A stretch of 22,685 nt of DNA from an uncultured Lachnospiraceae bacterium (lineage in GTDB: Bacteria; Bacillota; Clostridia; Lachnospirales; Lachnospiraceae): assembly GCA_910589195.1 (NCBI GenBank), contig CAJUTC010000049.1, forward strand, positions 1 to 22,685. The letters run 5' to 3'. The notes under the pieces are model-generated. The model was not told where the DNA came from, did not search any database, and saw only the letters and a list, made by a program, of their open reading frames with translations. Positions 16,298-22,685 of this stretch are shown here, piece after piece. A program made the translations under genes and the position numbers. The number at the start of each line of letters is the position of its first letter. The first letter of the stretch is position 1.

Positions 16298-17766
16298 AAC
16301 AAGATGAGATCAGTAAGATTTTAAAGGTTGGCGTGCAGTTGTCAGCAGAGCGGGACTTAAATAAGCTGCTAGAACAGATTTTAACCTGCGTGATGGAATT
16401 GGCCAATTGTGACGGAGGTACGTTGTATTTGCTGGATCAGGATGCGCTGCATTTTAAAATTATGCTCAACCATACCCTGAACATATATTCCGGCGGGGAT
16501 GGGCAGGAGCCAGAAATGCCGCCAGTGCCCCTTAACAAGGAAAATATGTGTGCCCTGGCATTGCTGGAGGGGCGCACTATCCATGTGGCGGATGTGAAAA
16601 ATAGCCAGGAGTATGATTTTTCGGGGCATATCCGCTACGATGGGATTACGGGATACCATACACAGTCCATGCTTGCGGTTCCCATGTGCAGCAGGGAAGG
16701 GAAAAAACTGGGAGTTTTGCAATTGATTAATGCTATGGATGAAACGGGGGCGATTCAGCCGTTTTCAGAAGATATGGCTTTAGTGCTGGAATCTGTGGCA
16801 TCCCAGGCCGCTATTACCATACAGAATGTTTATTATATCCAAGAGATCAAAGAATTGTTTCATTCCTTTGTCCGTGTTATGTCTTCAGCGGTAGATGAAC
16901 GCAGTCCTTATAATGGCAATCATACCCGGCATATGGTAGCATATGGGAACCGCTTTTTGGATTACTTAAATAAACGGGCAATTGAGGCCGGGCAGGAACC
17001 GCCTTTTTCACCTTCCGGACGGGAAGAATTGCTAATGAGCATATGGCTCCATGATATTGGTAAACTGGTGATTCCCCTTGAGGTGATGGATAAGCCCACC
17101 CGCTTGCTTCCGGAACAAAACCTTGCGTTTTTCCACCGAATGGAGGTAATACGGCTGCGTGGGGAAATTGACCAGTTGTCAGGGCGGATTTCTGCCCGGG
17201 AACAGGAATCCCTATGCTGCCGCACGAAAAAAGCGGAAGATCTGGTAAAGGAGCTTAATTCGGCGGGAATTCTTTCAGAAGAAAATAGGAACGAGCTAAA
17301 GGCACTGTCAAATCAGACCTACATAGACGAAACGGGAGCTACCTGTAAGTGGCTAACACCAGAAGAATATGCAATGCTGTCTATTTCCAAAGGAACCCTT
17401 TCCCAAAAAGAGCGGGAAATTATGGAGGGACATGTGGCAATGACGGACAAGCTTCTTTCACAGATCCAGTTTTCCAACGAATTTTCTCATGTACAGGAAT
17501 GGGCGGCAAAACATCATGAATACTTAAATGGCAGCGGATACCCTGGTCATTTAACGGAAGAGGCAATTCCTACAGAAGCCAGAATTGTTACAATCTTGGA
17601 CATTTTTGACGCGCTGACAGCCGATGATCGTCCTTATAAACCGGGGATGCCTGCCCAAAAGGCGGTCTTTGTACTGGAAGCCATGGCCCAAAAGGAAGGA
17701 AAGCTGGATCCGGAACTAACTCGTCTGTTTATTGAGAGCAGATGCTGGGAGCCGGATCCAAATTAA
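16294..17766 (+). CDS. GAF and HD-GYP domain phosphodiesterase
   Basis: A 490-residue soluble protein. Residues about 10-185 form a GAF domain (LAVPMCSREGKKLGVLQLIN, FSEDMALVLESVASQAAITI), often a small-ligand or cyclic-nucleotide sensor. The rest is an HD-GYP domain: His210/His213 in NHTRHM, His253-Asp254 in WLHDIGKL, His380 in EIMEGHVAM and HHEYLNGSGYPG at 407-418. HD-GYP enzymes with this full set hydrolyse cyclic di-GMP or related dinucleotides. About 95 extra residues, rich in Arg, Glu and Leu and probably helical, lie between the HD and GYP parts (HD to HHE is about 150 residues against about 55-60 in the usual domain). ATG 16294 overlaps the MBL stop codon (ATGA), so the two are translationally coupled. 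The protein ends the cyclase operon and runs into nrdG from the opposite strand, with only six bases between the stops. Confidence 0.94.
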   Translation: MKQDEISKILKVGVQLSAERDLNKLLEQILTCVMELANCDGGTLYLLDQDALHFKIMLNHTLNIYSGGDGQEPEMPPVPLNKENMCALALLEGRTIHVADVKNSQEYDFSGHIRYDGITGYHTQSMLAVPMCSREGKKLGVLQLINAMDETGAIQPFSEDMALVLESVASQAAITIQNVYYIQEIKELFHSFVRVMSSAVDERSPYNGNHTRHMVAYGNRFLDYLNKRAIEAGQEPPFSPSGREELLMSIWLHDIGKLVIPLEVMDKPTRLLPEQNLAFFHRMEVIRLRGEIDQLSGRISAREQESLCCRTKKAEDLVKELNSAGILSEENRNELKALSNQTYIDETGATCKWLTPEEYAMLSISKGTLSQKEREIMEGHVAMTDKLLSQIQFSNEFSHVQEWAAKHHEYLNGSGYPGHLTEEAIPTEARIVTILDIFDALTADDRPYKPGMPAQKAVFVLEAMAQKEGKLDPELTRLFIESRCWEPDPN

Positions 17767-17772
17767 GTAATG

Positions 17773-18291
17773 TTAGCCAGAGGGATACAGTTCCGGGCAT
17801 CCGGGCTTTTGGAGCTGTAGGATCCGCTGATTCCTGCTTCCACGGAATTTCAGGGAGATATCATACAAATCCTGCTCAAATTTCCCATCTACCAAAATAT
17901 CAATACACTGGAGAAGCGGCTCGGTTGCTTCACAATGAGCCGCGCCGTCTGAATTTACCAAGTCGGTTTCATAGGTATATCCTGTATAGCACCAGATGGT
18001 TTTCCCTGGATATTGTTCCTTAAACTGGCGGACAAGGGGAAGTAGCGCCCTCTGGTTGGAGGGTTCCATAGGTTCCCCGCCCAAAAGGGATAAGCCAGCG
18101 ATATAACTGGGACGGCAGGAATCCAGAAGGGTTTTTATGGTTTCCTCCGTGAATTCCGTTCCATAATTAAAATCCCAGGCAATTTCATTAAAGCAGCCGC
18201 TGCACCGATGGGTGCAGCCAGATACGAATAGGCTTGTCCGAACGCCTAAACCGTTTGCAATATCGTAATATTTAATGTTTGCGTATTTCAT
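17773..18291 (-). CDS. nrdG: Anaerobic ribonucleotide reductase activating protein
   Basis: A 172-residue radical SAM activase that installs the glycyl radical on NrdD in the absence of oxygen. The family's iron-sulfur signature CxxxCxxC is present as Cys26, Cys30 and Cys33 in FVSGCTHRCSGCFN, just after the normal N-terminal start (YANIKYYDIANGLGVRTSLF). SLLGGEPMEPSNQRALLPL is the SAM-binding GGEP motif, and TIWCYTGYTYE follows at the usual place. The length is normal. It lies 15 bases downstream of nrdD, preceded by a GGCGGAA ribosome binding site, so the two form an operon. Its presence points to an anaerobic or facultative host. Confidence 0.96.
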   Translation of the reverse strand: MKYANIKYYDIANGLGVRTSLFVSGCTHRCSGCFNEIAWDFNYGTEFTEETIKTLLDSCRPSYIAGLSLLGGEPMEPSNQRALLPLVRQFKEQYPGKTIWCYTGYTYETDLVNSDGAAHCEATEPLLQCIDILVDGKFEQDLYDISLKFRGSRNQRILQLQKPGCPELYPSG

Positions 18292-18306
18292 AAAATCATT
18301 TCCGCC

Positions 18307-20469
18307 TTATAAATGCATAACCCGTTCCTTTATTTCCTGTGTCCGCCCCTGGTTCCAGAATTGGGTGCCGATATAGCCACAAGTGCGTCTGGCTACGTTC
18401 ATTTTATCCTGATCCGTATTGCCGCATTTGGGACATTTCCAAATCAGTTTGTGGTGTTCATCTTCCAAAATCTGGATTTCCCCATCATATCCGCAACGCT
18501 GGCAGTAGTCACTTTTGGTATTTAATTCCGCATACATAATGTGATCATAGATATGCTGCATGACAGCAAGCACAGCATCAATATTATCCTGCATATTCGG
18601 GACTTCCACATAGCTGATGGCACCTCCGGGGGACAGCTTCTGGAACTGAGCTTCAAAGGTTAACTTGTCAAAAGCGTTAATCTCTTCTGTTACATGGATA
18701 TGATAGCTGTTGGTAATATAATTTTTATCGGTAACTCCAGGAATCATGCCGAACCGATCCTGGAGGCATTTTGCAAATTTATAAGTAGTGGATTCCAGAG
18801 GGGTTCCATAAAGGCTGAACGAAATATTGCTCTCGTCTGCCCATCTGTGGCAGGTATCATTTAAGTGATTCATTACTTTTAAGGCAAAGGAAGTTCCGTC
18901 AGGATGGGTATGGGAATGTCCCGTCATATAGCGGACGCATTCGCACAATCCGGCATAACCTAAGGAGATGGTAGAGTAGTTGCCATAAAGCAGCTTATCA
19001 ATGGTTTCTCCTTTTTTCAGACGTGCCAGCGCGCCGTTCTGCCATAAAATCGGAGCCACATCAGAAAGGGTCCCCTTTAAACGGTTATGACGGCACATCA
19101 GGGCGTGATGGCATAAATCCAGCCGTTCTTCTAAGATATTCCAGAATTTTTCCATGCTGCCAGAAGAAGAGCAAGCAGCGTCTACCAGGTTGATGGTAAC
19201 AACACCCTGGTTAAACCGCCCATAAAACTTATACCGTTCCTCTTCATCTTTGTAAACTGTTAAGAAGGACCGGCAGCCCATACATGGATAGCAATTACCA
19301 TCTTTTAATTCCTTCATAATTTTTTCCGAAATATAGTCTGGAACCATCCGTTTGGCTGTACATTGGGCAGCCAGGCGTGTTAATTCCCAGTATTTTGTAC
19401 CTTCCCGTACATTATCCTCCTCCAAAACATAAATCAGCTTAGGAAAGGCAGGGGTAATGAAAACGCCTTGTTCATTTTTTACGCCTTGAATCCGCTGGCG
19501 CAGCATTTCTTCGATAATTAAAGCTAAATCATCCCTGAGCTGGCCTTCCGGAACCTCGTTCAGATACATAAATACAGTAACGAAAGGCGCCTGCCCATTG
19601 GTTGTCATTAATGTAATCACCTGGTACTGGATCATTTGGACACCCTGCTTGATTTCCCGGCGAACTCTCATCTCTGCCATCTGGGATACCATGGTTTCGC
19701 TGGCGTCAATATTTTGGGCTTCCAGCTCCTGGCGTACTTCCCGGCGGAACTTTTCCCGGCTCACCTGGACAAAGGGGGCAATATGAGATAAGGTAATGCT
19801 CTGCCCGCCGTATTGGGAGCTGGCGATCTGGGCAATGGCCTGGGTGGCAATATTGCAGGCAGTGGAAAAGCTGTGGGGACGTTCGATCATTGTTTCACTG
19901 ATGATCGTGCCGTTTTGCAGCATATCCTCTAAGTTTACCAGGCAGCAGTTGTGCATATGCTGGGCAAAGTAGTCTGCGTCATGGAAATGGATGATTCCTT
20001 TTTCGTGAGCCTCCACAATGTCCTGGGGAAGCAAAAAACGCTTTGTAATATCTTTGCTGACTTCACCAGCCATATAATCCCTCTGGACACTATTAACCAC
20101 TGGGTTTTTATTGGAATTTTCCTGAAGGACTTCTTCGTTATTGCATTCTAAAAGGGAGAGGATTTGCTTGTCAGTAGAATTGGACTTCCGGACAAGTTCT
20201 CTTTTATAACGGTAGGTGATATAATTGGTGGCAACCTTATACGCCCGCTGCTTCATAATTTCTTCTTCTACCATGTCCTGGATTTCTTCTACGCTTGGAC
20301 TGCGCTTCATGCTTGCGCACAACTGGGTAACGGATTCCACAACCGATTTAATCTGCTCACGGGTAAGCTGATCCGATTCCTGAACCGTGCCGTTTGCCTT
20401 AATAACGGCGTCTTCTATTTTAATGGCGTTAAAGATAACTTCTTGGCCGCTTCTTTTGATGATGTTCAT
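18307..20469 (-). CDS. nrdD: Anaerobic (class III) ribonucleoside-triphosphate reductase
   Basis: A 720-residue glycyl-radical enzyme that makes deoxyribonucleoside triphosphates under anoxic conditions. Residues about 1-90 are an ATP-cone (KRSGQEVIFNAIKIEDAVIK), the dATP/ATP activity switch. The catalytic barrel includes HNCCLVNLEDML and YPCMGCRSFL, carrying the conserved thiols. The C-terminus has the zinc site Cys656, Cys659, Cys679 and Cys682 and the radical motif RRTCGYIG with Gly698. ATG 20469 has GGGAGG seven bases ahead in good spacing. Transcription is expected from 20532-20559, with NrdR-box-like sites over that promoter, so repression by NrdR when dATP is plentiful is likely. It works with NrdG, encoded next. 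The gene is complete and shows nothing unusual. Confidence 0.97.
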   Translation of the reverse strand: MNIIKRSGQEVIFNAIKIEDAVIKANGTVQESDQLTREQIKSVVESVTQLCASMKRSPSVEEIQDMVEEEIMKQRAYKVATNYITYRYKRELVRKSNSTDKQILSLLECNNEEVLQENSNKNPVVNSVQRDYMAGEVSKDITKRFLLPQDIVEAHEKGIIHFHDADYFAQHMHNCCLVNLEDMLQNGTIISETMIERPHSFSTACNIATQAIAQIASSQYGGQSITLSHIAPFVQVSREKFRREVRQELEAQNIDASETMVSQMAEMRVRREIKQGVQMIQYQVITLMTTNGQAPFVTVFMYLNEVPEGQLRDDLALIIEEMLRQRIQGVKNEQGVFITPAFPKLIYVLEEDNVREGTKYWELTRLAAQCTAKRMVPDYISEKIMKELKDGNCYPCMGCRSFLTVYKDEEERYKFYGRFNQGVVTINLVDAACSSSGSMEKFWNILEERLDLCHHALMCRHNRLKGTLSDVAPILWQNGALARLKKGETIDKLLYGNYSTISLGYAGLCECVRYMTGHSHTHPDGTSFALKVMNHLNDTCHRWADESNISFSLYGTPLESTTYKFAKCLQDRFGMIPGVTDKNYITNSYHIHVTEEINAFDKLTFEAQFQKLSPGGAISYVEVPNMQDNIDAVLAVMQHIYDHIMYAELNTKSDYCQRCGYDGEIQILEDEHHKLIWKCPKCGNTDQDKMNVARRTCGYIGTQFWNQGRTQEIKERVMHL

Positions 20470-20485
20470 CCATGTTCCTCCCTTA

Positions 20486-20533
20486 GATATATATATTGTA
20501 TATTTTATTAGAATTAAACGCTACATATAGTAT
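20486..20533. promoter_or_regulatory. Pair of NrdR-box-like sites before nrdD
   Basis: The NrdR consensus is acaCwAtATaTwGtgt. ACGCTACATATAGTAT (20518-20533) matches 13 of 16 positions. GATATATATATTGTAT (20486-20501) matches about 11, including the core WATATATWGT. Their starts are 32 bp apart, three helical turns, the spacing typical of NrdR box pairs. The upstream box touches the -10 of the nrdD promoter. Confidence 0.65.
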
Positions 20534-20559
20534 TATAACCGAAGTTGTAAAATAAGCAA
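20532..20559 (-). promoter_or_regulatory. Promoter of nrdDG
   Basis: On the minus strand TTGCTT (20554-20559), a 16-base spacer and TATAAT (20532-20537). The -10 is perfect and the -35 partial. It lies between the DUF885 gene and nrdD; no terminator for the former is visible, so some read-through is possible. Confidence 0.55.
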
Positions 20560-20564
20560 GAGGA

Positions 20565-22526
20565 TTATTTACACTGCCAGGATTTTTTTTGTTTCCTTAA
20601 TTTTCCTGCTTTTTCAAGCCGGTTACAACGCTGGGTTTTCAGCCAATCCGGAAGATAGCGCCGGATCAGGGGAAAGGGGGCCGGGCCGAAATCAAGGAAA
20701 AACCGATGGAATGCCATCTCGTCAAAGGTTTCTCCCAAATGGTCAGCCGCCAATGCTTTTATCTGACGGATTTCCAGATAACCCATATATTCCGTAACAC
20801 ATTCTCCCGGTGCATACAGGGCGCTCCGGTAAAGCCTGTGAGCCACCTCTTTATCTTGCAAGCCATACTGCTGAGAAAGAAAGGCGGCTACATCTTCCAG
20901 ATTCCAGCCATAATAGTTTACCTGAATGTCAATCAGGGCATGGACTGCCAGAAAAGAAGAAAGGGTAAGGCGAGCCAAACGGCGCTCTGTGGGAGTAAGG
21001 CCGTTTTCAAAGGAAATGGCGTAGCTCCTCCCATAAAGATCCCACCCCTTTTCCCACCCGGGTAACGAAAGAAGGGAAAGAAGGGGGCCGTCAGGATTGT
21101 GGGCTAAGTAGGTTTCCCGGTAGTGCCTGCCAGGAAAGCCAACATAGGATAAAGCAGAATAAAGCAGGGCCTGGTCGTCTGTTGTATGCTGGTTTAAAAA
21201 CAGCGTACGCCTAGAAAGGTGGCAGTCCAAAGCCTGGTTTTCCAGGCAGGGAAGGTTCCAGGAGTCCTGGGCGTTATCCGGAATAACCGTAATCTGCAGG
21301 TTTGCCTGATCTTCAAATGTAGGAAAATAGGCCATTGCTTCCTGCTCTAGGAAGGAAAGGGTTTGGTCAGGCTCTTTGGATAAGGGCCCAAGCGCCTGGG
21401 GCTGTTCTTGCCCTCCGGAAAATTGCGACAAAAGTTCGTTTAAGATCTGGGTATTCTGTTCCAATTGCTCGGTAATAGCAGACATTAACAGCCAGACATC
21501 TGCGTAAGAAGTCCCTGAGCAGCGGTTTATCAGAAAATGATAGTAGGAACGGCCATTTTTTTGCCCGCATAAGCCCTCATATTCCATAGAACGGATCGGG
21601 AGCATCCGAATTTCCTGGCCCAGCTTCTGATAAGCCGGAATCACATATTCCGTAACTGCTTCCTGGTTCCTTGCCTCATATGCAGCGATTTCCTCTGGCG
21701 TTAATTCAGAAAGCTGGCTTAAGCGGAGGGAAAAAGAGGCGACCAGGCTGTTGTGCTCCGGCGTCAGGCTATAGGGAGCGCAGGAAGCGGAAGCATCCTG
21801 AATCCACTGGTCGGTAAAGGTAAGCTGTTCCTTAGCGGCTTCCTGGCACAGGGCGGTTAAATCGTTAAATAAACGGGGCAGATCCGACAAAAGAACCAAG
21901 TAGTCTTCCACATCCTGCCGGGTTCTGAACGGAAAGGCGTTCAGCTTTTGCGGAATCGTTACCATCAACCCCTTATCCGGCGACAGGTACTGGAGCAGAA
22001 GGAAATGCTCCATGCCCTCCCAGGCCAATTCCCAATCTGCGTATTGGCTCAATAAATCATAAAAGAACTGCTGGTCATGGTTTAACAAGGTTTTATCAAT
22101 AGCATCTAACTGGAGCTTCAGAGATTTTATAATCTGGCTGTAGGAATACCATCCCATTTCCGATAAATCCCAAAAAGAAGGATAACAAGGAATTAGACCG
22201 GAAGCTTCTGGATCCTGGAAATAAGCATGCTGTGTCAGGTAATTGGAAGAAACCAGCTGTTCAAAAAGTTCCTGCTTAAGCTGTTCAAATTCGCCGGATG
22301 TTTCCAGAGAAAGAGAATCAGGTTCCATAAAAGATGAGGTTTCTTCCAACATGCCAGAAGAAAATTGCTTGGCGTTATTTGCTTGTCCAAATATAGATTC
22401 GTTCGTACTTTGGGGGAATGACCCTTGGTCTTTAGGGCGGCTTAAGGCATGGCAGACCCAAAGAATAACGCAGGCAGCCATAATAAAGGCCAATATCCGG
22501 CAGAGCTTTCGGGGAGTCTGGTTCAT
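20565..22526 (-). CDS. Membrane-anchored DUF885 protein lacking the usual metal motif
   Basis: A 653-residue protein with one N-terminal membrane helix (ILAFIMAACVILWVCHAL, about residues 11-28) and a Ser/Gln-rich linker, so the bulk is outside the cell. The body resembles DUF885 (PF05960), a helical family with a metallopeptidase-like core whose signature is H-E-(A/G)-(I/Y)-P-G-H-H. Here the equivalent is SYVGFPGRHYRE with Tyr461-Val462 in place of His-Glu and Arg467 in place of the first following His; only Pro465, Gly466 and His468 remain. WDLYGRSYAISFENG and YAPGECVTEYMGYLEI occupy the places of later family motifs. ATG 22526 is preceded by GGAGGTGATCC, an almost perfect anti-16S match, so the longer frame from 22586 is not used. 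It is probably a binding or scaffold protein rather than an active peptidase. No functional link to nrdD downstream is evident. Confidence 0.8.
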   Translation of the reverse strand: MNQTPRKLCRILAFIMAACVILWVCHALSRPKDQGSFPQSTNESIFGQANNAKQFSSGMLEETSSFMEPDSLSLETSGEFEQLKQELFEQLVSSNYLTQHAYFQDPEASGLIPCYPSFWDLSEMGWYSYSQIIKSLKLQLDAIDKTLLNHDQQFFYDLLSQYADWELAWEGMEHFLLLQYLSPDKGLMVTIPQKLNAFPFRTRQDVEDYLVLLSDLPRLFNDLTALCQEAAKEQLTFTDQWIQDASASCAPYSLTPEHNSLVASFSLRLSQLSELTPEEIAAYEARNQEAVTEYVIPAYQKLGQEIRMLPIRSMEYEGLCGQKNGRSYYHFLINRCSGTSYADVWLLMSAITEQLEQNTQILNELLSQFSGGQEQPQALGPLSKEPDQTLSFLEQEAMAYFPTFEDQANLQITVIPDNAQDSWNLPCLENQALDCHLSRRTLFLNQHTTDDQALLYSALSYVGFPGRHYRETYLAHNPDGPLLSLLSLPGWEKGWDLYGRSYAISFENGLTPTERRLARLTLSSFLAVHALIDIQVNYYGWNLEDVAAFLSQQYGLQDKEVAHRLYRSALYAPGECVTEYMGYLEIRQIKALAADHLGETFDEMAFHRFFLDFGPAPFPLIRRYLPDWLKTQRCNRLEKAGKLRKQKKSWQCK

Positions 22527-22615
22527 ACTTGGATCACCTCCAGGATCCGTAAGGGATATTTTTATGTGCGGTTTGCCTTTGCGCAAAAAGGAAAGATAAG
22601 CGTTATTATATATTA

Positions 22616-22630
22616 TATTCCGATGGAATA
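22616..22630. promoter_or_regulatory. Palindrome TATTCC-GAT-GGAATA in the DUF885 promoter region
   Basis: A perfect 6-3-6 inverted repeat about 90 bases upstream of the DUF885 start, beside AT-rich TATAAT-like sequence (22603-22618) that could hold the -10 on the minus strand. No convincing -35 with good spacing is seen. It may be an operator. Confidence 0.3.
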
Positions 22631-22685
22631 CAGTAACAGTTCAGACACCCCCTAAAAAATATGACGAAATTTTAGAGGCATACCA

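Noticed and set aside
1..22685. Searched for CRISPR repeats, tRNA or rRNA genes, insertion sequences and phage genes.
   Set aside because: None seen by eye; no regular repeat-spacer pattern, cloverleaf or transposase motif was found.

Overview
The window looks like chromosomal DNA of an anaerobic, low-to-mid GC Firmicute, most likely a clostridial Lachnospiraceae-type gut bacterium. The grounds are strong AGGAGG-type ribosome binding sites, a class III (oxygen-sensitive) ribonucleotide reductase pair, Gram-positive style lipobox substrate-binding proteins and a large set of membrane signalling proteins. This placement is inference; there is no rRNA or other marker here.

Region 1 (1-1700) is a gene graveyard. 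It holds the broken C-terminal end of a SAM-dependent methyltransferase on the minus strand, then a decayed serine hydrolase (beta-lactamase/PBP-like) on the plus strand. The sequence is AT-rich and becomes clearly GC-richer near 1318. Region 2 (1701-3000) has one intact gene of unknown function, a broken DUF6881-like gene, a strong terminator and a doubtful small minus-strand ORF. Region 3 (3024-6110) is a run of plus-strand accessory genes: a nitroreductase with a palindrome over its promoter, two tandem translationally coupled nucleotidyltransferases of the RlaP/YcgL type, a VOC (glyoxalase-like) protein, then a probable terminator.

Region 4 (6114-17766) is a signal-transduction island. 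A lipoprotein sugar-binding-type protein lies directly before a 1018-residue hybrid histidine kinase (sensor, PAS, kinase, two receivers). Facing it, on the minus strand, a second solute-binding lipoprotein is followed by a methyl-accepting chemotaxis protein. No ABC permease or ATPase is present, so both binding proteins probably serve as ligand receptors for the membrane sensors beside them. Divergent from the second module is an operon of a CHASE2 adenylate cyclase, a metallo-beta-lactamase-fold hydrolase and a GAF/HD-GYP phosphodiesterase. This looks like a compact circuit for making and breaking cyclic nucleotides.

Region 5 (17773-22685, minus strand) carries nrdG and nrdD, the anaerobic ribonucleotide reductase activase and reductase, with a pair of NrdR-box-like sites 32 bp apart over the nrdD promoter. 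Upstream is a membrane-anchored DUF885 protein that has lost the family's HE metal-binding pair and is probably not a metallopeptidase.

I saw no tRNA, rRNA, CRISPR array, insertion sequence or phage gene. The best candidates for something undescribed are the paired receptor modules with the linked cyclase/MBL/HD-GYP operon, and the tandem RlaP-type pair.
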